A stretch of DNA of 64,000 bases, from contig JAFAWR010000116.1 of assembly GCA_019241635.1 (NCBI GenBank), forward strand, positions 1-64,000, written 5' to 3'. How positions within the stretch are numbered: position 1 is the stretch's first letter; each line of letters opens with the position of its first letter. The position numbers and the translations under genes were made by a program. Below the pieces are notes generated by a model that had not been told where the DNA came from, did no database searches, and saw nothing but the letters and a program-made list of their open reading frames with translations. Positions 29,274 to 37,218 of the stretch are shown piece by piece. This DNA is from Solirubrobacterales bacterium (lineage in GTDB: Bacteria; Actinomycetota; Thermoleophilia; Solirubrobacterales; Solirubrobacteraceae).

Positions 29274-29357
29274 ATGACAAAGCAACATCTTGCCCTCGCG
29301 CAGATACGAGCATCCTCCAATCCAGGTGAATCGCGACCCGTGGAGGCGCGCCGATGA
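29274..29357 (+). CDS. Possible 27-aa leader ORF overlapping the Wzz-like start (ATGA)
   Basis: ATG 29274: MTKQHLALAQIRASSNPGESRPVEARR*; TGA 29355-29357 overlaps ATG 29354. Confidence 0.35.
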   Translation: MTKQHLALAQIRASSNPGESRPVEARR

Positions 29358-30892
29358 GTTTGAGCACCCCAGCCCGCAGCCGGCGGGTCGGACGGTCGGT
29401 CCTACCCCTGCGCCGGCTCTGGATCGTGCCGGTGTCAATCGTCGTCGTGGCGGCGATTGCGTACGCGGTGGCCGGCCTGCAGTCGGCGACCTACAGCGCG
29501 CAGTCGGCAGTCGTGGTCACGTCCGCGTCCGGGCCGGTCGCCGGCGGCAATCCGAACGCGAGCAACCTGGCGGCAACCTATTCCGGGGCGCTGCCCAACG
29601 ATACGACGCTTCAGAGCTACCTTGCCAAGACCGCGCACGTGAAGCCGATAGGCGCGATCACCGCGCCGCCCTCCAAGGGTTCGGTGGTCACCCTGCAGTT
29701 CTTCGCCAGCACGCGGAAGGCGGCGGTGGCCGGGGCCCGGGCTATCGCCCGCGGTCTCAGCGCGTCCAAGCCGGCCAGCTCCGTGGTGTCACCCGGGACG
29801 CTCAAGGTCGTGCAGGATCCGTCGGTGGCCACGCCCAACCCCGCTGCCGCAGCGGCTGCCGCGTCGGGCACGGCGCCGGCCACCCCCCAGCCGCCATCGC
29901 AGGCAGATCCGTACATGGCCCAGGTGGTACTGATCGTGCCGGCGGACGCCGGGGGCCCCAGCATCGGCATCAATCCGTCCGACGCCGACAAGCTGGCCAC
30001 CACCTACGCCGGGATCATCCCCTCCGACGACACGCTGCTGCGCGATGTCGGCAAGGCGGTCGGGCAGTCGCCCGCCCAGGTGGCGCAGAACCTGACCGTA
30101 GTCAACACGCAGAACACCTCCATTCTGCAAATCAGCTTCAAGGCGACCGATCCGCGCGTGGCGACCGAGGGCGCCCGCTCGGCAGCGAGCCTGCTGGCCG
30201 GTGCCAGTCCGGTCGCGGCGGGAATCGTCCCGTCCTCGCTCCAGATCATCTCGCTGCCCAGCCCCGTCGCGCCGGCGGCGACGACGCAGAAAAGCCGTAC
30301 GGTGGCGATCGGAGCCGTACTGGGCCTGATCCTCGGGATCGTGCTGCTCGTCGCTTGGGAACGCTCGGATCCGCGCGTAACCGACGCCCGCTCGCTCTCC
30401 AACCAGTTCGGGTGCCCGGCCACGCCGGCCGACCGCCTCTCGGTCGATGCCGCTCACGCCATGCTCGAGCGGTGGGCCTCGCTGACCGATCACGTCCCGG
30501 CCCGCGTGGCGATCCTGCCGGCCGACGGGGCGTCCGTGCAAGAGGCAGACGAAGTGACGCGGCTGCTCGCGCGCTCGGGGCACGGCGTTCGCTACGTCGA
30601 CGCTCGCACGGGCGCGCTGCCTGCGTCGCTAACCAACGGTCACGAGTACGACGGCGACGAGTCGGTCGTGCTCGTGCACGCCGCGCCGCCCGGAATGGGA
30701 GGCGAGGCCGTGGCGCTGAACTGCGATCTGACTGTCGTCGTGGTCCGCAGCGGCGCCCGCAATGCAGAGGTCCGGCGCATGTCGGAGGAGCTGGCCAACT
30801 TTGGCCTGGTGCCGGCGTGGGCGCTGCTGACGCCGCGCGGTGGACAGGTTGCTACGCACGACCCGTCGCTCGTCGGTGCAGTCTCCGCTTGA
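29354..30892 (+). CDS. Wzz/chain-length-determinant-like membrane protein
   Basis: Two TM segments flanking an extracytoplasmic domain (LWIVPVSIVVVAAIAYAVAGLQSATYSAQSAVVVTS ... SRTVAIGAVLGLILGIVLLVAWERSDPRV) and a cytoplasmic C-terminal region. Confidence 0.8.
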   Translation: MSLSTPARSRRVGRSVLPLRRLWIVPVSIVVVAAIAYAVAGLQSATYSAQSAVVVTSASGPVAGGNPNASNLAATYSGALPNDTTLQSYLAKTAHVKPIGAITAPPSKGSVVTLQFFASTRKAAVAGARAIARGLSASKPASSVVSPGTLKVVQDPSVATPNPAAAAAAASGTAPATPQPPSQADPYMAQVVLIVPADAGGPSIGINPSDADKLATTYAGIIPSDDTLLRDVGKAVGQSPAQVAQNLTVVNTQNTSILQISFKATDPRVATEGARSAASLLAGASPVAAGIVPSSLQIISLPSPVAPAATTQKSRTVAIGAVLGLILGIVLLVAWERSDPRVTDARSLSNQFGCPATPADRLSVDAAHAMLERWASLTDHVPARVAILPADGASVQEADEVTRLLARSGHGVRYVDARTGALPASLTNGHEYDGDESVVLVHAAPPGMGGEAVALNCDLTVVVVRSGARNAEVRRMSEELANFGLVPAWALLTPRGGQVATHDPSLVGAVSA

Positions 30893-32627
30893 CGGCACGC
30901 GCCTCGGGCTCGGGGGGCAGCAACTGGCATCCGTCTCGTCGTTCGGTGGCGCGGAGCCGCTGCGGCTTCCATTCGACGTCCAGCGCTATCACCTGTTCCT
31001 AGCCGCGGTGGCGGCCGTGGCGATGGCGCTGGTGGCTGCGGCCACCGGGCTCTCGCCGCTGGTCGGCCTGGCGCTGATCGCCGCGATCGCCGTGGCCTTC
31101 GCGGTCGCGCTGAACGAAATGATCGGGCTGGTGCTCCTAGCCGCCCTGGCCCCGGCCTGCGCCGGCCTGGCGCGAGGCATCCCCGTCCCCGGCTTCCGCT
31201 TCTCGGAGGTGCTGATCGGCGGTGTCGGGGTGATCCTCCTGGTCTCAGCCCGTCGTTTCGTGCGCTGGACGGCGCTCGACTGGATGGCCCTGCTCTACGC
31301 GGTGGCGACCCTGTGCATCGGGGGTTGGGATCTGCTCTCGCAGGGCCAGCACATCAACCGGGGCGAGCTCGACACGCTGCTCGGCCCGCTCCAGTTCCTG
31401 CTGCTCTATCGCGCGACCGCGGTGACGGCGCGGACGCCGGAGCGCCGGCGCCTCGCCCTGAGGGTGATGCTGTGGGCCAGCCTTCCGGTCGCGCTGCTCG
31501 CGCTCGGTCAGCAGTTCAACCTGCCGGGCATCCGCAGCCTGATCGTGACCCTGACCGGGAACGATGTGTATTCGGCGGGCGACAGCGCCGCCCGGGTCAC
31601 CGGCCCGTTTCCGCTCTGGCACAACCTGGCCGGGTACCTGCTGATGTACCTGCTCACGATCGCCGCGTTGCTGCTCGGCGGCGTGACCGACGTGATGAGG
31701 CGCAGCTTCCTGATCCTGATCGCGTTGATCGACGCGGCAGCACTGCTCGAGACGCTCAGCATCGCGCCGATCATCGCTCTGGTGGCCGGCGTGGCGATCC
31801 TGGGGGTTTGGTTCAAGGGGATCACGCGCGTGTTCGCCGGCCTGGCCGTGGTGATCGTGGCGGGTCTTCTGCTGTTCGGCGCGCGGATCGACGCGCGCGT
31901 GACGCAGGAGTACGGGCGTGCCCCCGGTACGCAGGGATCGGCGCTGGTCCCGTCGACGATCCAGTACCGCTACGACCTGTGGACGAATGAGTTGCTGCCC
32001 GCCCTCAAGGGCCACGTGACCACCGGGTACGGCCCGGTGCTGCCGGCGCAATTCGCCAATTTCCCCTGGACCGAGTCGCTGTACGTCAACCTCCTCTATC
32101 GGGGCGGAGTGATCCTGGTGGTGATCTTTCTCGGCCTCGCGACCACGATGATCGCGGCCGGCTTCGCGGCGCGGCGCGACCGCGACCCGCTCCAGAAAGC
32201 GCTCGGGGCCGCGGTGGTGGTGGGCGCACTGTCGCTCGTCGTGATCGGGCTGATCGAGTCTTACTTCACCGACGACGGCCCTCCGCAGGTGCTCTGGATG
32301 CTGCTCGGGCTGCTCGCTTTCCGGGATGCCGTTCCGATGAGCGCCTACGCGAGCCGGGTGCACGACGCGGTCAACCGTCGCGCCTGGGCGAGCAACGTGG
32401 CGATGGCGCTCGAGACGCTCGATCCCGGAAGTCAGGATCTGCTGCGGCTGTCCTACCAGCACGGGCTGAGCGACGATGAACTCGTCGGCGTGCTGCGACT
32501 CAGTGACGAGGCGATCGTGGAGTGGCGGAGCGCTGCGCTCCAACGCGTGGCCCTGCGGGCCAACATGAGCCCGCCCGCGGTGGAACGAGTGCTGCGCACG
32601 CAAGAGCCATCGGCCGTGATGACATGA
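30876..32627 (+). CDS. O-antigen ligase/polymerase-like polytopic membrane protein with sigma-70-region-4-like C-terminal segment
   Basis: Multi-TM, O-antigen-ligase type (WHNLAGYLLMYLLTIAALLLGG...; YGPVLPAQFANFPWTESLYVNLLYRGGVILVVIF); C-terminus LETLDPGSQDLLRLSYQHGLSDDELVGVLRLSDEAIVEWRSAALQRVALRANM. Start uncertain (GTG 30840 or 30876). Confidence 0.8.
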   Translation: MQSPLDGTRLGLGGQQLASVSSFGGAEPLRLPFDVQRYHLFLAAVAAVAMALVAAATGLSPLVGLALIAAIAVAFAVALNEMIGLVLLAALAPACAGLARGIPVPGFRFSEVLIGGVGVILLVSARRFVRWTALDWMALLYAVATLCIGGWDLLSQGQHINRGELDTLLGPLQFLLLYRATAVTARTPERRRLALRVMLWASLPVALLALGQQFNLPGIRSLIVTLTGNDVYSAGDSAARVTGPFPLWHNLAGYLLMYLLTIAALLLGGVTDVMRRSFLILIALIDAAALLETLSIAPIIALVAGVAILGVWFKGITRVFAGLAVVIVAGLLLFGARIDARVTQEYGRAPGTQGSALVPSTIQYRYDLWTNELLPALKGHVTTGYGPVLPAQFANFPWTESLYVNLLYRGGVILVVIFLGLATTMIAAGFAARRDRDPLQKALGAAVVVGALSLVVIGLIESYFTDDGPPQVLWMLLGLLAFRDAVPMSAYASRVHDAVNRRAWASNVAMALETLDPGSQDLLRLSYQHGLSDDELVGVLRLSDEAIVEWRSAALQRVALRANMSPPAVERVLRTQEPSAVMT

Positions 32628-33589
32628 CGTCCGGCACGAAGATGGCGCCCTCCACGGACGCCGTGCCGTTCCGGATCAAGGCGCGCGAGAACGCCGACTT
32701 GGTGCGCCATTACCTGGAGCACCTGAAGGAGCCGATGAGCTTTGACGTCTTCCCGGATCTGCGCGTCTACGACGAACTGCTGCGCCAACACTCCGGCATA
32801 CCCCTGACCCAGGCTCGCGTGTTCGAGATCGGCGTGGGCGAACGTCCTTATCGGCTGCTTGCCCTCCGCGCAATGGGCGTAGACGTTCGCGGCGTGGATG
32901 CTGAGGTGCCTGTGGTCCGCTTGTCGCTGCGCGCGCTGGCCCGGGTGTACCGTCGAAACGGCCTGGAGCGGTTCGTCAAGACGCTCGTGCGCCGCAGCCT
33001 CTTCGACTGGCGCGATAACCGCGCCTTCCGCCAGACCCTGACGAGGCGCGGACTGCGAATGCCGGCGCATGAGCCGGGCCGCGTGCTCGTCGCCGACGCG
33101 GCAGAGCTTGACCTGGAGCCCGGCCAGCTCGACCTCGTCTACTCCGAGGACGTGTTCGAGCACATCGCCGCCGACGGGTTGCGCCGGCTCGTGCCGCGCA
33201 TGGCGCGGTGGTTGAAACCGTCCGGAATCGCCGTGATTCGCCCCAACGTATTCACGGGGATCACCGGCGGACACCTGGTCGAGTGGAAGCCGCGGACGCT
33301 GCTCGCGCCGAACGGACGCGAGCGCCGAACCGAGCCCTGGCTGCATCTCCTGAGCGAGGACTTCAAGACCAACACGTACCTGAACCGGCTGACCCGAGCT
33401 GATTTCCGGGCCCTCTTCTCAGAACACTTCGAGATCCTCGCCGAGGACGTGACGCTCCCCGACCTGGGGCGTGACCTGCTGACGCCGGAGCTGCGCGAGC
33501 GCCTCGCCCACTATCCGGACGAAGAGCTGTTCTCGAATCAGGTCCGCTTCGTGCTGCGGCCACGCGCGGGAGGGTCCCAACCCGTATGA
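32624..33589 (+). CDS. Class I SAM-dependent methyltransferase
   Basis: ARVFEIGVGERPYRLLALRAMGVDVRGVDAE...LDLVYSEDVFEHIAADGLRRLVPRMARWLKPSGIAVI; ATGA overlap with the upstream gene. Confidence 0.85.
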   Translation: MTSGTKMAPSTDAVPFRIKARENADLVRHYLEHLKEPMSFDVFPDLRVYDELLRQHSGIPLTQARVFEIGVGERPYRLLALRAMGVDVRGVDAEVPVVRLSLRALARVYRRNGLERFVKTLVRRSLFDWRDNRAFRQTLTRRGLRMPAHEPGRVLVADAAELDLEPGQLDLVYSEDVFEHIAADGLRRLVPRMARWLKPSGIAVIRPNVFTGITGGHLVEWKPRTLLAPNGRERRTEPWLHLLSEDFKTNTYLNRLTRADFRALFSEHFEILAEDVTLPDLGRDLLTPELRERLAHYPDEELFSNQVRFVLRPRAGGSQPV

Positions 33590-34710
33590 GCGTGGCAACG
33601 ATCGACAACGAACCGGTGGCCCTGGTCCACGACTACCTCCTGGTGCTGCGCGGCGCCGAGCGGACGTTTGCTGCGATGGCCGACATGTGGCCGCAGGCGC
33701 CGGTGTACACGCTGCTCTACGACCGCGAGGGAACCGAGGGCCGGTTCAGCGGACACCCGGTCACCACCTCGGTCCTGCAGCGTACCGGCGTCACCCAGAG
33801 CGACTTTCGCAAGCTCCTGCCGCTGTTTCCGCTCGCGGTCGAAGGCTTTGGCATCCAAGAGCGGTCTGTCATCGTCTCGAGCAGCAGCGCGTTCGCCCAC
33901 GGGGTGCACGCGCCGGAGGGGGCAGTGCACGTGTGCTACTGCCACACCCCGTTCAGATACGCGTGGTTCGAGCGCGAGCGGGCGATGTCCGAAGTGTCGC
34001 CCGCCCTCCGCCCGGCCCTCGGGGGGGTCCTGGCCGCCATCCGGCGCTGGGATGTGAAGGCCGCGGGGCGGGTGACGCGTTACGTCGCCAACTCCCGGCA
34101 CACGCAGCGGCGGATCCGTGAGATCTACGGGCGCGACTCAGCGATCGTTCACCCGCCGGTCGAGGTGGAACGATTCCGGTCCGGCGAGCCGGACGACTAC
34201 TTCCTGGCCGTCACCGAGCTCGTGCCCCACAAGCGGATCGACCTCGCCGCGCAAGCGGCCAGCGAGGCCGGCCAGCGCCTGAAGGTCGTGGGGGGCGGAC
34301 CCGAACTGCCGCGCCTGCGGGAGAAATACCGCAAGCGGGTCGAGTTCCTCGGTCGCGTCGAGGACCAGGAGCTCGTCGATCTCTACGCCAACGCGCGCGC
34401 CCTGGTCCTGCCCAACGTCGAGGAGTTCGGGATCGCGGCGGTGGAGGCGCAGGCCGCTGGACGCCCGGTGATCGCGGCGGCGGCCGGGGGCGCGCTCGAG
34501 ACCGTACGCGAAGGTATCACCGGACGGCTGGTGCCCCCGGATGACGCCCCCGCGCTCGAACGCACGCTGCGCGAGTTCAACGCCCGCGAGTTCGACACCG
34601 GCGTCATCCGCCGGCACGCGGAGCAGTTCTCGGCCGCCGCATTTCGCGAGCGCTTCAGCCAGCAGGTCCAGCAGGCGCTCGAGACATCGTCGGCCTGGGC
34701 TGCCGCGTGA
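33586..34710 (+). CDS. GT4-type glycosyltransferase
   Basis: VALVHDYLLVLRGAERTFAAMADMWPQAPVYTLLYD...HTPFRYAWF...VPHKRIDLAAQAASEAGQRLKVVGGGPELPRL...VLPNVEEFGIAAVEAQAAGRPVIAAAAGGALETVREGITG. Confidence 0.92.
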   Translation: MSVATIDNEPVALVHDYLLVLRGAERTFAAMADMWPQAPVYTLLYDREGTEGRFSGHPVTTSVLQRTGVTQSDFRKLLPLFPLAVEGFGIQERSVIVSSSSAFAHGVHAPEGAVHVCYCHTPFRYAWFERERAMSEVSPALRPALGGVLAAIRRWDVKAAGRVTRYVANSRHTQRRIREIYGRDSAIVHPPVEVERFRSGEPDDYFLAVTELVPHKRIDLAAQAASEAGQRLKVVGGGPELPRLREKYRKRVEFLGRVEDQELVDLYANARALVLPNVEEFGIAAVEAQAAGRPVIAAAAGGALETVREGITGRLVPPDDAPALERTLREFNAREFDTGVIRRHAEQFSAAAFRERFSQQVQQALETSSAWAAA

Positions 34711-35687
34711 GGAAGCCCGAGCGCATCTTCCTTGCCGCCTCCGCCGGCGGGCACCTCGATCTGCTCAGGGTGCTCGCCCCGCAGGTCCTGGACGGCGCCG
34801 AGCCCGTGTGGGTGACCTCGCGGACACCGCGCGGGGAGGCCCTGCGGAGCACGGCGTCCGATGTGGAGCTGCTGCAGGAGTTCGGCCGCAGCCCGCTCCG
34901 GGCCGTAGCAAACCTGGTCGGGGCGGCGCGGCTGGTCCTCCGGCGCCCCCGCATCGTGGTCAGCTCGGGCGCGGGCGTGGTGGCGCCGTTCTGCCTGCTG
35001 GCGCGCCTGGCCGGCGCCCGCCTGGTCTACGTCGAGACCATGGCGCGGGTCAACAGTCCGAGCAAGACCGCCCGGCTGCTCTCCCGGTTCGCCGCCCGGG
35101 TCGTCGTGCAGTGGCCCGAGCTGGCGCCCGCGCTGCCGCGGGCCGTGGTGTGCCGCCCGACGCTGCTCGAGAACCTCGTCGAGGGCGGATCGCCGGACGG
35201 ATCGGGAACGTTCGTCGCCGTCGGCACCCATCGCCAGCCTTACACCCGGCTGCTCGGCATCGTGAGCCGGGGGATCGAGGACGGGCTGCTGCCCGACCCT
35301 GTCCTCGCCCAGGTCGGGCCAGCCCGGTGGACCGCGCCCGGGGCGCAGGCGAGCGCTCACCTGCGCCGGGACGAGCTCGAAGCGGCCGTCCGCACGGCCG
35401 CGGTGGTGGTCTGCCACGGCGGGGCCGGGATCATCGCCTCCGCGCTCGCGGCCGGGCGGCGACCGATCGTGGTCCCGCGCCGCGCCGCCCTGGGTGAGCA
35501 CGTGGACGACCACCAGTACCAGCTGACCCGCAAGCTCGCCGATTGGGGGCTGGTCGTGGCGGTCGAGGACCACCTGACCGCCGCCGACGTCGAGGCGGCC
35601 CGGGGCCCGCTGCGCGTGCCGGCGGAGCTGAGCGAGCGGCCCACCGCCGCCGCGGTCCTCCGGTCCGCCCTGGCCGAGCTGGCGTGA
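34707..35687 (+). CDS. Alg14/Alg13-like (PssD/PssE-like) fused glycosyltransferase
   Basis: N-terminal IFLAASAGGHLDLLRVLAPQVLDGAEPVWVTSRT...RPRIVVSSGAGVVAPFCLLARLAGARLVYVETMARVNSPSKTARL (Alg14-like); C-terminal VVVCHGGAGIIASALAAGRRPIVVPRRAALGEHVDDHQ (Alg13/GT28-like). Confidence 0.85.
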   Translation: MRKPERIFLAASAGGHLDLLRVLAPQVLDGAEPVWVTSRTPRGEALRSTASDVELLQEFGRSPLRAVANLVGAARLVLRRPRIVVSSGAGVVAPFCLLARLAGARLVYVETMARVNSPSKTARLLSRFAARVVVQWPELAPALPRAVVCRPTLLENLVEGGSPDGSGTFVAVGTHRQPYTRLLGIVSRGIEDGLLPDPVLAQVGPARWTAPGAQASAHLRRDELEAAVRTAAVVVCHGGAGIIASALAAGRRPIVVPRRAALGEHVDDHQYQLTRKLADWGLVVAVEDHLTAADVEAARGPLRVPAELSERPTAAAVLRSALAELA

Positions 35688-37192
35688 GTTCCGGCGTGGT
35701 TCGCTCCTGGCCGGCAAGTACGCTGCCCGTCGTGCGCCTAGACCGACTGCTGCCTGACGATACGCCCGGTCGGGCCGGCGCCGTGGAGATCGCCGGCCTG
35801 GCCTACGACAACCGCCTCGCTGCACCGGGGACGTTGTTCTTCTGCGTCCCCGGGTTCACCCGCGACGGCCACGATTTCGCTCCCGACGCGATCGCCCGCG
35901 GCGCGGCGGCGCTCGTCGTCGAGCGCCCGCTCGGGCTGGGGGTCCCCGAGGTGCGGGTGGCCAGCGTGCGGGCGGCGATGGCCCCGGCGGCGGCCGCGTT
36001 CTACGGCGACCCGACGGCCGGGCTCGAGATCGTCGGCGTCACCGGCACGAACGGCAAGACCACAACCGCGTTCCTGGTCCAGGCCCTGCTCGAGGCTGAC
36101 GGACGCCAGACCGGCCTGCTCGGCACGGTCAAGAGCGTGATCGGCGGCGCTGAGCGGGGCGTCGAGCGCACGACACCGGAGGCGATCGAGCTGCAGCGGA
36201 CGTTCCGCGAGATGCTCGACGCGGGCGACGTGGCCTGCGCGATGGAGGTCTCCTCGCACGCGCTCAAGCTCCACCGCGCCGACGCGATTCACTTCGCCGC
36301 GGCGATCTTCACCAACCTGACCCAGGACCACCTGGACTTCCACGGCACGATGGAGGACTACTTCGAGTCCAAGCGGCGCCTGTTCGAGCCAGGGCGGGCC
36401 CGGCACGCGGTGGTCAACCTCGACGACCCGTACGGTGCCCGGCTGGCCGACGAGCTGGGCCGGGGGGGACCGATCGTGACCTTCGCGGTCGACCGCGAGG
36501 CCGACTACCGCGCCGCCGGCCTCCAGACCAGCCTCGGCGGATCGCGCTTCACCGTGCATGGGCCCGACCGGGAGATTGAGCTGTCCTCGCCGCTCCCGGG
36601 GCGCTTCAACGTCTACAACGTGCTCGGCGCGCTGGCCGCCGTGCGCGCGCTGGGCGTCTCGCTGGACACCGCGGCCGCGGCGATCGAAACCGCGGGTCAC
36701 GTCCCCGGCCGGTTTCAGCCGGTCGACGCCGGCCAGGCGTTCGCGGTGCTGGTCGATTACGCCCACACTCCGGACTCGCTTCAGAACGTGCTCCAGGCGG
36801 CACGCGGGTTGCTCGCCGATGCCGGTCAGGGCGGCCGCCTGCACGTGGTGTTCGGCTGCGGCGGCGACCGTGACCGCGGCAAGCGGCCGCTCATGGGGGA
36901 GATCGCCGCCCGCCTGGCCGACCGGGTGATCGTCACCTCGGACAACCCCCGTTCGGAGGATCCGGAGGCGATCGTCCGCGAGATCCTTACGGGCGCGGGA
37001 GATCGGGTGGAGCACGACGTCGACCGCCGCCGCGCGATCGCCAGCGCGATCGCGGGCGCGCGGCCGGGCGACGTGGTGGTGATCGCGGGCAAGGGCCATG
37101 AGCAGGGCCAGGAGTTCGAGGGCGGGCGGAAGATCCCGTTCGATGACGTGACCGTCGCGCGCGAGGCCCTGGGTGGCGCGCTCGCCGCATGA
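35684..37192 (+). CDS. murE: UDP-N-acetylmuramoyl-tripeptide synthetase MurE
   Basis: GLAYDNRLAAPGTLFFCVPG...IVGVTGTNGKTTTAFLVQALLEADG...TNLTQDHLDFHGTMEDYFESKRRLF...DYAHTPDSLQNVL...GCGGDRDRGKRPLMGEIA...SDNPRSEDPEAIVREIL. Start ambiguous: GTG 35684 or GTG 35732. Confidence 0.93.
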   Translation: MSSGVVRSWPASTLPVVRLDRLLPDDTPGRAGAVEIAGLAYDNRLAAPGTLFFCVPGFTRDGHDFAPDAIARGAAALVVERPLGLGVPEVRVASVRAAMAPAAAAFYGDPTAGLEIVGVTGTNGKTTTAFLVQALLEADGRQTGLLGTVKSVIGGAERGVERTTPEAIELQRTFREMLDAGDVACAMEVSSHALKLHRADAIHFAAAIFTNLTQDHLDFHGTMEDYFESKRRLFEPGRARHAVVNLDDPYGARLADELGRGGPIVTFAVDREADYRAAGLQTSLGGSRFTVHGPDREIELSSPLPGRFNVYNVLGALAAVRALGVSLDTAAAAIETAGHVPGRFQPVDAGQAFAVLVDYAHTPDSLQNVLQAARGLLADAGQGGRLHVVFGCGGDRDRGKRPLMGEIAARLADRVIVTSDNPRSEDPEAIVREILTGAGDRVEHDVDRRRAIASAIAGARPGDVVVIAGKGHEQGQEFEGGRKIPFDDVTVAREALGGALAA

Positions 37193-37218
37193 CCGGACGG
37201 CGAGCGCGCTGTCTCTGC

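Noticed and set aside
31245-32603. 452-aa minus-strand ORF
   Set aside because: Antisense to the O-antigen-ligase-like membrane gene; charged low-complexity composition typical of shadow ORFs.
12865-35683. Genomic island/mobile element explanation for the EPS block
   Set aside because: No transposase, integrase, tRNA or flanking direct repeats seen; composition looks like the rest of the window, so no mobile call is made.
34383-35825. 480-aa minus-strand ORF
   Set aside because: Antisense to two glycosyltransferases and the murE start; no recognisable domain.
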